NCBI RefSeq assembly: GCF_000002235.5 | Contig: NW_022145606.1 | Span: forward strand, 51,766,333-51,830,332 | Source of the DNA: Strongylocentrotus purpuratus | Lineage: Eukaryota; Echinodermata; Echinoidea; Camarodonta; Strongylocentrotidae | Direction of reading: 5' to 3' | DNA: 64,000 nt | Part shown: one piece after another, positions 48,035 to 59,035 of the stretch | Numbering within the stretch: the stretch's first letter is position 1 | How the letters are laid out: each line of letters starts with the position of its first letter | Program-made: the position numbers and the translations under genes | Notes under the pieces: generated by a model | Databases searched by the model: none | Seen by the model: the letters and a program-made list of their open reading frames with translations, nothing else | What the model was told of the DNA's origin: nothing

Positions 48035-48093
48035 GCTCATTTGAAAATCTGTTTCACTGGGTGTCGAAGTTAAATGAGAAAGCGACCAGTCCT
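47587..48093. repeat. Long inverted repeat enclosing a minisatellite
   Basis: Arms of about 60 bp (47587-47645 and 48034-48093) are inverted copies with only a few mismatches, both containing GACTGGTCGCTTTCTCATTT or its complement. The loop holds three tandem copies of a 70-80 bp phrase with AGCAACCCTTCACAAGGT and GTAACAGCACCAGA. RNA from here could fold into a long hairpin. Confidence 0.85.
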
Positions 48094-50348
48094 CTTGCTA
48101 AAAATTTTCAATGATACTTCCAAGAATTCTATTCTTTTAAATAGAATTTAGAATCTTGCTTAAGAAAAAAATAATAATTACAGTTGAAAGATAAAACTAA
48201 AGTTCTTATGCAAATTAAAGTTTAATATCTTGCTATTTTTTAAAGTGTTGTTACTGATCTATAAATCTATGATTCTGTAATGGAGGTTATTGTTTCTAAA
48301 TTTACATTCCATAGATAATTATCTGTTCATGGTGATGAATCTTAAAATATCAATTTGGAAATTTCAAAGAAGCAAATTCATCTGAGCAGCAGTGGACAAA
48401 TTTGAGGACCTATTTTGAACTTTTCCTAGAGGTTCTGTTGGCATGACACTGTGTCGATAATTACCTGTTTATGCCTCAAAAATTCAAAAGAAACAAACTA
48501 ACATTGTGATTGCAGTGAAAACAGACTTGTCCGGCAGGAAAAAATATATCAACTCGGATTTATGTTGTCCTTAGAAATCGTTCAAAGCTGATAGGAAAAA
48601 AAATGATGATTAACTTCATATAGACGAACTGTTGTATCAAGAAAAACATTTTAACCAACTGAATGTCCTTTAACATGACAATGTGTATAACTTTTTATAT
48701 AGATTAACAATTATATGGGTAAGACCAATCCTTACCACAAAGTAATGTAACTCTTTTAATCTCCACCAATTTACATCGACTAGACAGTGGCAGTTATTAG
48801 CTGCAATAGTTTTAACAACTGGCTGTCACTTTAATAGCAGTACTGTCATTTGTGTCATTGAAAATGTTTATATTGTATCCCTTGAATTAATTTGCTTTTG
48901 CTCATCATATATAAAATGTAGATTATCGTGCATTAAAGCAAAATCATAACGATTAGACTTTAAAGCTTGAAAAATCTGTGTAAATTATATTTTGTATTTG
49001 AGCAATGTACTGTTTGTCATTTAAAAAGAAAAGGGGTTTGGGCCAAGAATGAATGGATGAGATTGGACGCTAACGTATGGTAGTAATTATGAAATGATGT
49101 GATTCAATGATGGTGTGTTTGTTTGATGGATATTATTCAAATAACCTATTTGATGGGGAGTATTCAAATAGCCTAGCAAAGCTTTTGTTAGAAGCCAGTT
49201 TTTATCATTTTATTTCTTTTACTTTATTCCTTTATTCCTTTATTTATCCCTTACCATTTTCTCCCCCCCCTTTTTTTTTGGGGGGGGGGGGGGGGGGTAA
49301 AGAGTTGTGATGGGAGTGTGGTTGTGTGTTAATGAGAGAGAGAGAGAGAGAGTATATATGAATGGAATAGGGCACACATGTATGAACAAATATGGTAATT
49401 AATGGCCCCCAGATCGGCTATTAATTTGTACGGAATTCTCCTTTTTCCCGATACATTCCAAAATTGAAGTTGGCCGTCATTTACGCCTTTTAAGTTAACA
49501 AAATGCTGAACATATCGGATTAATACTAGGATATTTGTTTCTTCTTGTTTGTCTTTTTTTAAAACAGGGTTAGTGTTACTATTGAACATGTAGAGGCCCT
49601 GTACAAACTATAGATTGAAATACAGAGGAAATTGAACAAAGTTTAAATACATATTACCTATCATATCATGAATAATTGTTTTCCTTTTTCCACACATGAT
49701 ATAAGGACAGACAAAAATTAATATTTGACCAGGTTAAGCAATATAACATACTTCCTTTCGAATCGATTAACAGAAAATTAAAGAGGGAAAGCTGAATTAC
49801 TCGTTTGGTTTGTTGTTACTGAAAAGAACCATCTCTGGGATTAAAAAAAAAAAATGATAACATTTATCTTAAAATTGATTTTAAAGCTTAAATCTGTTGT
49901 TTTTGTTTTTGTTTCGTTTTTCATTATGAAACAGGGCCTAAAATCGAAGTAATTTTAAGGCCCTTATAATTGATCCGATTAATTTTAATATCAATTTCAA
50001 GGCCTCATGAAACACCCACTGATCTTTCCCCTTCCCTCTGCATCTCCCGGAGTTTGTATTTTTGTCGCTAAAAAAATAAAATGAGGCCTACAAAATCAAA
50101 TCTTTCATGGGAAGAGAAAATGAAAATACTAAGAGTATCATGTTGTACGCATTCTCTGTCTGTTTGTCTTTCTTAATTTCTCTGTTCTTTATATGCCTCT
50201 CTACTATAATGTTGTTCTCTCTCTCTTTCTCTATAATATGCCCCCCCCCCCTTAATCGATCTCTCTTACTTTTTCTCTCTTTGTGCTTCTTTCTCTGTAT
50301 TCTAACACCCATTGCACCTTACCTCCATCACTCGTTTTCTGAAAATAG
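48094..50348. other. AT-rich stretch without supported genes
   Basis: Contains paired C and G runs at about 49262-49298 (C8, T8, G17) that could form a hairpin or quadruplex, and a (GA)n run near 49334-49350. No exon is recognised. Confidence 0.4.
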
Positions 50349-50451
50349 GGTATGGTATTGTGGAACTGAAGAGGGCGGCAGACTGGAATCTCATCTCAAA
50401 CGTCTTCATCAAGCATCATCAAAAGGCAAACTCACTGTGTGGCTTTATCAT
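50349..50451 (+). CDS. Orphan exon candidate, 103 nt
   Basis: Bounded by GAAAATAG and the strong donor GTAAGT. The open frame reads VWYCGTEEGGRLESHLKR then LHQASSKGKLTVWLYH, balanced and protein-like, unlike the surrounding low-complexity sequence. I do not recognise the family. It could belong to the LRR gene or to a gene continuing elsewhere. Confidence 0.35.
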
Positions 50452-50814
50452 GTAAGTATCACTCCACGTTGTGTGCACTGTCCACGTTCACTATTTCATT
50501 TTTTCATCTGTATAACAACCGCCATGACGCTAATATTGTTCTGAATTATCGTTTTTAATATTCAATTTCGAAAAAAAATTCCACTTTTTTTGGTTAACGT
50601 TTTTTAAGTGTTTTTTTTTCTGCAAAATCATCCCATTTTGCTTGGTAAGTTTTTCAAATTGTTTCTTTATATTTTGAGTTCTCGTATCTGACTCTTTTGT
50701 CTGTGTTCCGGGTCTCTGTCTCAAATGTTGTCGATTGTTATCCCATTTCATAGAAATAAGTTCTAAGACAATCACCCCCCCCCCCCCCGCAAATTACCAT
50801 CGGGACCAAAAAAG

Positions 50815-51215
50815 GACAATAATAATAATAATAATAATAATAGTTGTTATATATCACTTTCCAGGACCGAAGGCCCTCTCAAAGCGCTTTACATATATAT
50901 TATTACCCCCCGTGGACAGTTTCTCCCGAGGACAATTACCTCCCGATTTAAAATAAATTTTAACCAACTTTAATATTATGGGTGGACTTCCCCTTTAATG
51001 AACAGGGGAGGGGGGGGGGGACGAGGAGTAATTGTCCTATGTTTTTTTTCCAGGGTTGGGTGTAATTGTCCTCGGGGGGGGGGGGGTAATTGTCCATGGG
51101 GCATCATTTTCAGGGGGTATTTTCCGGGGGGATTATTGTCCTTCGGGGGTAGTTTTCCGGCGGGGGGGGGTAATTTTTCCGGGGGTGACTGCGCAGGGGG
51201 TAATTGTCCTGATAC
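50815..51215. repeat. Microsatellite, repeat fragment and G-run/TAATTGTCC repeats
   Basis: A (TAA)n run is followed by a fragment containing CTCAAAGCGCTTTACAT, a type common in invertebrate interspersed repeats. From 50920 on there are degenerate copies of G-run plus TAATTGTCC spaced about 20-45 bp apart (for example about 51030, 51060, 51085, 51200). Confidence 0.7.
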
Positions 51216-51937
51216 AAAATGCTCAACATAATATCGAAACGTAGCTAAAAAGCATTATTTAACTGTTGATATATGTTTCTTCTCACCCATGTGTTTCTAT
51301 CACTTTTCACTTGTAGTTCATTTTGGTTTCCTCTGTCTAGATTTGCACTTCAATATTTTATCAAATATTATCTTTTTTTCTCGATATTTCTTGTTTCGAT
51401 GCTATGATTTTCAGTATGATTTATTATCTTTTTCCTTGCATGCAATTGAGAGTTTTCTTTCTGTAATCACTTCATTGTTCGGCTCTTCGTTAGTGTATTT
51501 TATTGCGTATCCGGACACCTACCCCTAGGACATTGAGTGATTGATTTTTATTCGACAAGCTTCCAACATACAACAATATACAATAATAACAGATCAAAAA
51601 AAGGCAGCTTGAACAGGATAACCCACGAAAGCTCGAGAGCTTATTTCCAGTGGGGTCCCTTACAGACATGTATAAAATTAATAAGTTAAAATAGTAATAT
51701 TTACAGACAGATAAGAGAATTAAAAGAACTACTTATTAAAGAATATAATAATAATAACAACATTAAACTGATGATAGAAATGATATTAAGTACAAGAAGA
51801 AAAAGAAGAAGGAGAAGAAGAAAAAGAGGAGAAGGAAGAAGAGGAAAATAATGATGAATTTGTAGAATTTCTATAACGTACGAAAACATAAGTATATACA
51901 ACATGAAAAAGTATGAACCGACAGAAGAATAAAAATT

Positions 51938-54900
51938 TCAATCATATAACATGTCATTCACTTCTCTTGTCTGACTGTCAAGTATTAGGTATTCCTTTAA
52001 TTTCCTCTTAAAATGATCATAGTTTCCTATTTCTTTTACACCATTGGGAAGGGAATTCCAATGTTTTATGGCATTGTAATAAAACGAATTTCCAATACTA
52101 CCTACTCTTTCTGGTAAGTTAAAGTTGAATCGTCTATTTCTTGTATTATAATCATGTACGTCAGTAACAAGATCGAAGTTGGATCGAATATAATGATTCG
52201 ACCTAGTATGATATATTTTATGCACATGATGCAATACGAGTTGTTTTGATCTTTGGTCGACTTCAAGAAAACCAGCTTTAGAAAGTTCGCTGTAGCCAAC
52301 ATGAGTTCTTGGACCAGAACAGTTGATAAATCTCACCATTTTGTTCTGTATAATCTTCAACTTCTTTTGATCTGACTTGTTTATGTTACTATACCATGCA
52401 GGGTTAGCATAGTCAAATAAACATTGAATAAGAGCAAAACAGAGTGTACGTCTTGCTTTTAAATCCATACAACTTTGATATCTGTACAAAAATTTCAGAC
52501 GAGAATTTGCTTTTTTTACAACTGATTCTACTAAAGATGAAAATGAAATTGCGCTAGCCAACTCAATGCCTAAATACTTCACAGACTCTTTTCTCTTGAT
52601 TGCTTGATTATTGTGTGTCACTTTGAATTCAAATGACTTTTTTGAACTACTTTTAGAACAAAATAAAATGCTTTCTGTTTTTCCCAAGTGTAAAGAAAGC
52701 TTATTATCAGTCATCCAATCGACACACGTAGACAGCTGTTCACTGAGCTTTTCCTCAATATATTTAGGATCAGGATTTGAATAGAGTAGTACGCTGTCAT
52801 CTGCGTACAATAATAGTTTGAAGTCTTTTATACAAATACATATATCATTTATATAACTTGAAAATAGAATTGGGCCTAAAATGCTTCCCTGAGGAACACC
52901 GCAAGTTATAGGCATTAGTTTGGAACGAATATCATGAATGGCCACTACTTGGTGCCGATTAGATAAGTAGGATCTAAACCAATCTAAACTTGCCTTATCA
53001 AAACCCATTAGTTGTAACTTCTTCAATAAGACGCAATGATTAACTGTATCAAAAGCTTTTTGCAGATCAAGGAGCACCATACCAACAAAGCGCCCTTGGG
53101 AAGTTTCTCTCCTCAAATAATCAATCAAATGAATTAGACATGTTTCAGTCGAATAATCATGTCGAAAACCAGATTGAAATTCATAAATTATATCATTTTC
53201 TTTAAAGTATCTTTCAATTTGAACACAGACCGATTTTTCTAGAATCTTTGATGCTACGCTTAAAACACTAATAGGTCTATAGTTGCTAACATCAGTTTTA
53301 TCTTTCTTTTTATAAAGTGGAGTCACTTTTGCTATTTTCATATCCTCTGGAAAAGTACTCGTCAAGATAGATAGGTTCATTAAGTAACTTAGAGGTTTAA
53401 ATAAAACCTTCGCACCATCTTTTAGAAATTTAGCTGGAATCAAGTCTAACCCAGTACTTTTTGATACATTCAACTTACGTAACTCTTTGAAAACAAATTG
53501 TTCATTGATTGGTAATAACTCGAAGCTGTTTTCACGTACACCTTTTCTTTCGTAAAAATCACGAATACAATCATTGTCTGCGCTGAAAAAGTCTTTGGAA
53601 GGGGGGAGTTTGTCTACTAATTTGGCAGCCACATTTGTGAAATGAGAATTGAATTCATCAGCGATGGCCATCTTATCATGACATAATTCCCCATCAATTT
53701 TAATGACAGATTCTTGTTCTTTTCGCTTCTTATTTTTCAATCCTAAGCTTTTTAGATTCTGCCAAAGTTTTTTCGAATCTTGTTTATTTTCTTCTATCTT
53801 GTTTTGTAAGTAAACGAGTTTAGCCTTTTTCACCTCTCTTTGGACCATATTTCTTAATACTCTGTATCTTTTATAGAGCTTCTCATCTTTTGCTCTTTTC
53901 CTCCATTTTTTGTATACTATATTTCTCTCTTGAATTAGGGAAAGAATATCTTTAGTCACCCAAGTTTCTGATCTTTGTTTTATTCTTATCCGTTTCAGTG
54001 GCGCTATCATATTCAAATTTGAGATAAAAACATGTTGAAATATTGACCATGCCTCATTTACATCTGTACAGTCAGTTATTCGTGACCAATCAACAACAGA
54101 TAGTTGAAGATTGAAAGACTCTTTTGTATATTTTTTCATGGATCTGATATCATTAGTCCTGTGATGACCTATAGCCAGTCTAACATTTTTCCGTGTACAG
54201 AAAGTAAAATAATGGTCGCTAATACCTAGATCAATGACACCACTTTGACTTATTTTATTTTCTTTGGTACAACCAACATGATCCAATAGAGAAGAACATG
54301 TAGGTGTAACGCGTGTTGCCTCTTTAATGAGTTGACTAAACCCATGAAGACTCAACAAGTCAATATATTTTTTAGCCAGTGGCGATTTGCGAAGAAGACA
54401 AATATTCATGTCTCCTAAACGAATTATTTCGTCATCCTTCTTTAATATATCAAGAATATTGGACAATTTCTCGATAAACAAATTGTTTTTCGGAGGTCGA
54501 TACAGAACGCCAACAACAATTGGTTTTGATCTTGGTATAAGCACATTTATCCACAGAGATTCCGTATCTCCAGTACTTATAGCATCCATAATATTAAATG
54601 CAATATCATTTCTGATATAGAAACATACACCACCTCCAGAGCCAGAGGATCGATCATGGCGTATGATTTTATATCCGTCTATTTCAATTTCTTCATCATT
54701 TATGGAATTGTTTAACCATGTTTCAGTGAAAGCAATAATAGACAGCCTTTTTCTTTTAAAAATAATTCTAAGTTCCGATATCTTGTTTAGAATAGACCTC
54801 ATTTTAAGGTGCAAAAAATGAAGACCTTTAATTTTGAACTTTTCTTCAAATTCTTGATAAAGAGAAGTGTTTTCATCTCTGAGGTTTGGCTGAATTATTC

Positions 54901-55249
54901 TTGCTATCGCTTGCTTTTCAGGTGTAACGCGCGTTACCTTAAAATAGTTTTCTTTTAGTCTATCCTCGTTTTGGCTTTCTTTCTCTAAACAATCGTCAGT
55001 AAATATTGAGTCACAAAAAGATGGCAGACAACATGTTAAACAATTCCACTTCTCATCAGGGCATTCATAATATAACCTGCGGTACTCTGAAAAACTGATA
55101 GCTTGACAATTAGTGTGAAACCATTTTTTACAATAAGAACACAGAAGGCCGTGTTGATTACATTTGACTGGCTTAATACAGTTCCCACAAGGGAACTTAT
55201 ATTTTCGACCGTCAACTATAATTTTCGGATCATCACTAGATTTTGTCAA
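51938..55249 (-). CDS. LINE ORF2: PHD finger, APE-type endonuclease, reverse transcriptase, intact
   Basis: About 1100 residues with no stop. A PHD-like finger lies at about residues 18-65 (CGNC, CSYC, WFHTNC, CLTC). The endonuclease follows (FTETWLNNS, RLGDMNICLL, LGISDHYFTF), then a reverse transcriptase with PLYKKKDKTDVSNYRPISVL, LDLQKAFDTVNH, GVPQGSILGPILF and LLYADDSVLL at about residue 810, and a C-terminal region with HVGYSELSKAGFLEV and HWNSLPNGVKE. It should nick target DNA and prime reverse transcription. The frame is already open upstream of the first plausible start and overlaps the end of ORF1. No ATG lies before the PHD finger in this frame, so translation probably depends on reinitiation or a non-AUG start. 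Confidence 0.88.
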   Translation of the reverse strand: MTKSSDDPKIIVDGRKYKFPCGNCIKPVKCNQHGLLCSYCKKWFHTNCQAISFSEYRRLYYECPDEKWNCLTCCLPSFCDSIFTDDCLEKESQNEDRLKENYFKVTRVTPEKQAIARIIQPNLRDENTSLYQEFEEKFKIKGLHFLHLKMRSILNKISELRIIFKRKRLSIIAFTETWLNNSINDEEIEIDGYKIIRHDRSSGSGGGVCFYIRNDIAFNIMDAISTGDTESLWINVLIPRSKPIVVGVLYRPPKNNLFIEKLSNILDILKKDDEIIRLGDMNICLLRKSPLAKKYIDLLSLHGFSQLIKEATRVTPTCSSLLDHVGCTKENKISQSGVIDLGISDHYFTFCTRKNVRLAIGHHRTNDIRSMKKYTKESFNLQLSVVDWSRITDCTDVNEAWSIFQHVFISNLNMIAPLKRIRIKQRSETWVTKDILSLIQERNIVYKKWRKRAKDEKLYKRYRVLRNMVQREVKKAKLVYLQNKIEENKQDSKKLWQNLKSLGLKNKKRKEQESVIKIDGELCHDKMAIADEFNSHFTNVAAKLVDKLPPSKDFFSADNDCIRDFYERKGVRENSFELLPINEQFVFKELRKLNVSKSTGLDLIPAKFLKDGAKVLFKPLSYLMNLSILTSTFPEDMKIAKVTPLYKKKDKTDVSNYRPISVLSVASKILEKSVCVQIERYFKENDIIYEFQSGFRHDYSTETCLIHLIDYLRRETSQGRFVGMVLLDLQKAFDTVNHCVLLKKLQLMGFDKASLDWFRSYLSNRHQVVAIHDIRSKLMPITCGVPQGSILGPILFSSYINDICICIKDFKLLLYADDSVLLYSNPDPKYIEEKLSEQLSTCVDWMTDNKLSLHLGKTESILFCSKSSSKKSFEFKVTHNNQAIKRKESVKYLGIELASAISFSSLVESVVKKANSRLKFLYRYQSCMDLKARRTLCFALIQCLFDYANPAWYSNINKSDQKKLKIIQNKMVRFINCSGPRTHVGYSELSKAGFLEVDQRSKQLVLHHVHKIYHTRSNHYIRSNFDLVTDVHDYNTRNRRFNFNLPERVGSIGNSFYYNAIKHWNSLPNGVKEIGNYDHFKRKLKEYLILDSQTREVNDMLYD

Positions 55250-55257
55250 ACTTTCAT

Positions 55258-56862
55258 TTAATTCAATACCCTTCTTACAAATTGAAGATAATTCGCCCAG
55301 TCTTTCATGTCCACCTTGGATGGTCTGAAGGCTGGTTTCAGTCGTGACCTCTGTTTGACTGCACTGAAATCCAAAGATCTCCCAGAAACAGCTTCGGCGT
55401 AGGACTTTACGGGGCTGCTTTTTTCCTCATCAGAATGAAGACTCTGGTTTTCTCGGTAGATGGCTTGATGCCGCCTTGCTCCAGGTTCACTGCCTGTAAC
55501 TTGATCGGACGACCGTTGAGTCCAGCCATGGCCTCGTGTTGTCGGTTGGTCAGCACTGTTGATGAGGTGTTTCAGGTTGCCTGCCAAGATTCGTTGACCG
55601 GCTCTGTTGAGGTGAACGCCATCACGCCCGAGATGCTGCTCGCTGATATCATTGTTGATGATGAGGCCCCATCTGTTCTCGCTGGCTGCCAACTCCATCA
55701 GATAGTTGATCTCATCAACCCGCTTCTTGTCCGCTTCACTCTCCCATCTACGATGGATGATCGTAGAGACTGAGACGTTAAACCCCTCGGCAGCAACAGA
55801 CTTGCCGAGGTCTGTGATTTGGTGGCAAACTTCACCAGCACCCTCAGAGATGTTGTTGGTGCCAGCGTGGATGATCAGTTCTCCCCCTGGCTTGAGAAAC
55901 TCGCAAGGTGAAGAGGTGAAGATGTCTCTCACTTTTGCACCGGGAAAAGAGACGCACTTCACGTTCTTGCTGCGGGAGAGATGTCTTCCGTCAATGTGTT
56001 TAATCATGGAATCACCGACCACAATTACATCTCGTTTGTTGCGGATCACACTATGTCGGTGGCGGTATCCCTCTATCTGCTCATGGTATGGTGGTGAAGT
56101 AGAAGTAGTACTAGTAGGTGTTGACAAAGATCGGCCTGAGCTGTCATCAGTTGCGTCGCTGTCAACAGTTGCGTCGCTGTCATCAGTTGCGTCATCAGAG
56201 AGAACTTCAGGATGGGTGATGTTGGTTTTGGAGAACAACTTCAGGTGCTTGGCCTTGTATTCATGAAGTTGATCTTTCATTGGCATTGATACACTCTTGG
56301 CACTGTTGTCTGATTTCGTGTTCTCGGATAATATTTCAAACCGGTTATGCGTAGCAATTGTCGGGAAATATTTGGTGGTAGGCCTAGATACTTGTTGTTG
56401 TGCCCTCAGATTCCCTTGCTCCTTCTCCTTCTTCTTCTCTGTCTCCTTCTCCTTCTCCCTCTCCTTCTCCTTCTCCCTTGCACTACATCATGACTTATGG
56501 ATCCTGCTGAGTATCGTCGTAGAAGTAGAAGTAGAAGTAGAAGTATGCTGTTCGAATAGATTGTTGAACTTCTTCTCGATAGTATCTAGCCTACTATTCA
56601 AGCCTTTCATTTCACTCAGTACATTATGCAGTAGTTGTCGGCAGTCTGCGTCATCATTGAAGACATCATCAGGCGTTTCATGTTTATCTTCATCTACATC
56701 ACCAGCGGCATTAGTGTTCCTTATTTCGTCTAGGCCTACTGCATTTTCTAGTCTTTCAAGAAGGATCGCCTTTACTCCGTTTGTATGCATACCTCTTTTC
56801 TGTAACTCAGCACGTAGTTGCTTCACGCGGAGTCCACGTAAATTTGTTGGCAAAGTTTCCAT
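55258..56862 (-). CDS. LINE ORF1: SAP domain, charged linker, SGNH esterase (one in-frame TGA)
   Basis: A single frame from ATG at 56862 to TAA at 55258, 535 codons, interrupted once by TGA at 56488-56490. The N-terminus is a SAP DNA-binding motif (LRGLRVKQLRAELQKRGM, then GVKAILLERLE). A Lys/Glu-rich linker follows, encoded by a GAGAAG-type microsatellite around 56410-56485. The C-terminal half is an SGNH/GDSL hydrolase: VVGDSMIKHI (Ser block), GAKVRDI (Gly), IIHAGTNNI (Asn), DGVHLNRAGQ (Asp-His). From the next ATG (56286) the esterase part alone would be 342 aa. Without the TGA it would be a full ORF1. Confidence 0.8.
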
Positions 56863-56959
56863 AGTTACGTCACATGAAGCGTTTGCTGCGTTGGTATCTG
56901 CTGGTCCTTTGCGTAACTTAACTAGTATGGCGCAATATTTTTGCGCACAATTGTTTTGA

Positions 56960-57300
56960 TGCTACGCAGAATGTTCAAATTTGAAATATAAATTCGCTAA
57001 AAAACTGGATTAAAATTGACGAAAAACGAATATATCTCGGAAAATGATTCACATACCGTCGAAAAGAGTGAAATGTCCACAATCACAGGAAAATTTCCAA
57101 GACGTAGATGTATAACAGTAAAAAAAAAGTGCACTATAAACGCACAAAATATGGGAATTTACGGAGCACCACAAACACACGTCTGCCTCTGTCTGAGCCC
57201 TATCCTCTTCAATTACCCCCTAGAACAACTACCCTAGGATAGTTGTTCGGGGGGGGGGGGTATTTGTCCTAGAGGATGGGTGTCGTAGGGGGTAGTTGTC
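56960..57300. other. No gene seen; G-run/TAGTTGTC repeats begin
   Basis: At 57225-57310 degenerate copies of G-run plus TAGTTGTC or TATTTGTCC appear, the same style as at 51.0-51.2 kb. A small palindrome (GAACAACTACCCTAGGATAGTTGTTC, with arms of about ten bases) precedes them. Confidence 0.5.
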
Positions 57301-57309
57301 TGGGGTAGT

Positions 57310-57720
57310 TGTCAGGGGGGCAGAACCACCGGAAGCTCAGGAGTTTTAGGAATTAAATTACGGTCAGATGAGTATCCACGGGCCCGCCTTAGGGTCCTTG
57401 GTGGGGTCCAGGGGGCAGAGCTCCCGGAAGCTCAGGGGTTTTAGACATTTAACTACGGTCAGATGAGCATATTTTTTTTACCTTATTTGTGACACTGGCA
57501 GGTCACTGATTGGCGTCGGGTCAAGAGGGCGGAGCCCCCAGAAGATCTAGGGTTTTAGGCATTAAATTACGGTCAGATGAGCATCCAAGGGCCCGCCTGA
57601 GGGCCCTTGGTTGGGTCCAGGGGGCAGAGGTGGGAGCCCCCGGAAGCCCAGGCGTTTCATGCATTTAAATACGGTCAGATGAGCATATTTTATACCTCAT
57701 TTGTGACACTAGCAGGTCAC
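57310..57720. repeat. Tandem repeat with about 212-bp higher-order period
   Basis: Four copies of a phrase with GGGGGCAGAG (or variant), CGGAAGCTCAGG, TTTTAG, then TACGGTCAGATGAGCAT, at about 57316, 57408, 57528 and 57620. Alternate copies match best: TTTGTGACACTGGCAGGTCA at 57486 recurs at 57698. So the unit is a pair. Confidence 0.85.
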
Positions 57721-58660
57721 TATTCTTTCTTTCTATTTCTCTTTAGCATACTTTTTTCAAAAAAGATAAGGGGGGCTTGAGCCCCCCGGAGCCCCACCAT
57801 TTTGCGGGCTCTAACACGTAGGCTATTAAATAACTGTATTTTTTTTTTAACCTGACTGTTAATGTAGGGATTTGTCATTTTCCAACATACGCATATAAAA
57901 TATAATTTACAGAAAAGTGAGACAAAATCCCGGAAAATCATGTCATTTCAGCAATATTTGTAAATCCCTGGAATAAGAAATCAACCAGGTTTGAACTTTA
58001 TTTGGGTGGCATACTCTCCCCCCCCCCCCTCCCACCAGTACGCTAGTGAGCAAAGGAATATGATGAGAATAAGAAGGGTACAGAGGGAGAGGGAGGAGGA
58101 AGAAGAGAGAGTGGGGGGGGGGGGTTCGAAGTTAGGATTTTTGCGAACATGATGGATTTCTACAGCCCGATTCGACTGTAACTCATTTAAGTATATCTTT
58201 ACATACAAAGACTGGTTTAAACAATCAACCTAATGCAGGCCAAACAATCCAGAATATGCGTTAATGACTATGTTGTGGTATATGACAATGTCAACAAATT
58301 GTATTGTTCGCGTTAATGTTAACCTTTGTAGGTGCCTCTTTTCCCCGGAGAGTTTCCTATATAGTGGTGTCACCACCCCCCCCCCCCCCCCTCCATAGTG
58401 AAGACGTCCCGCCGCCTTGCTTTCATTAATACTCGTTTTCAATTTCCGCTTTTCTTGTTCATATTCCTAAAATCAAATAAGAATGCCCTTGTCTCTCCAG
58501 TTTTGTTATGTTCGTCGTATGCCTATTGTTGTCACTATTATCACTGTTATAATCATTGTTATGAAAAACGTAGAGGGTGAAATATAGATTTATGGTAACA
58601 TAAACATTTGTGTTAATTACAGTCTTATCCATTTACATCGACATTAAACGAGATTTGTTT
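57721..58660. other. Low-complexity stretch, no gene seen
   Basis: C runs at about 58019-58030 and 58375-58391, a G run near 58114-58124 and GA-rich sequence around 58080-58115. No exon or RNA gene is supported. Confidence 0.4.
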
Positions 58661-58662
58661 TG

Positions 58663-59010
58663 GAGGCGAGTTGGCTCAGTCGGTAAAGCGTCCGTCTGTC
58701 GAACCAAAGATCCCGGGTTCGACTCCCACACAGGCGGATGACTGAAGCCTGCGTTGTGTGTTAACGTGCCCCTTCCCTTGTTCATAGACGCAGGTTATGT
58801 CAAGTGGACAACACTCCGTCCCTCGGATAGGACGTTAAATGGAGGCCCCGTGTAGAGAAGAGTCACTACCTTTGCACGTTAAGAACCCACTGCACTATTC
58901 GTATAAGAGTAGGGGAAAACCCCGGTGTAGTGGTCCACCTGCACCCCCCAGTACAAGTTAGCGACATGCGTAATACCGCCCTGCTGACTCCTAATTCAGA
59001 AGGTTCAGAA
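58663..59010 (+). mobile_element. SINE with a tRNA-like head
   Basis: tRNA-like head: box A GAGTTGGCTCAGTCGG, box B CGGGTTCGACTCCC. The body contains CCTCGGATAGGACGTTAAAT, GAGGCCCCGTGT, TTTGCACGTTAAGAACCCAC and GGGAAAACCCCGGTGTAGTGG, a body type found in SINEs of marine invertebrates. The 3' end near 59010 is approximate, since it runs into a LINE relic. Confidence 0.75.
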
Positions 59011-59035
59011 GGTGTAAATACTGCTAAAATAATTG

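Larger units (their letters stand above)
51528..56930 (-). mobile_element. Near-complete CR1-like LINE with SAP-esterase ORF1
   Basis: Minus-strand element of about 5.4 kb: ORF1 (56862-55258), ORF2 (55249-51938) and a 3' untranslated region with GAGCTTTCGTGGGTTATCCTG, ending in AATAAAAATCAATCA near 51528. Esterase-bearing ORF1 and a PHD finger in ORF2 are known features of CR1-type LINEs. The long intact ORF2 points to recent activity. The 5' limit near 56930 is approximate and I could not find a target duplication. Confidence 0.88.

Noticed and set aside
50107-50320. Hydrophobic open frame upstream of the orphan exon
   Set aside because: It consists of CT-rich low-complexity sequence (Leu/Ser/Phe runs) and includes a C run; only the segment after 50348 looks like protein.
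55435-56266. Plus-strand frames opposite the LINE ORF1
   Set aside because: Shadows of the esterase coding strand with no domain of their own.
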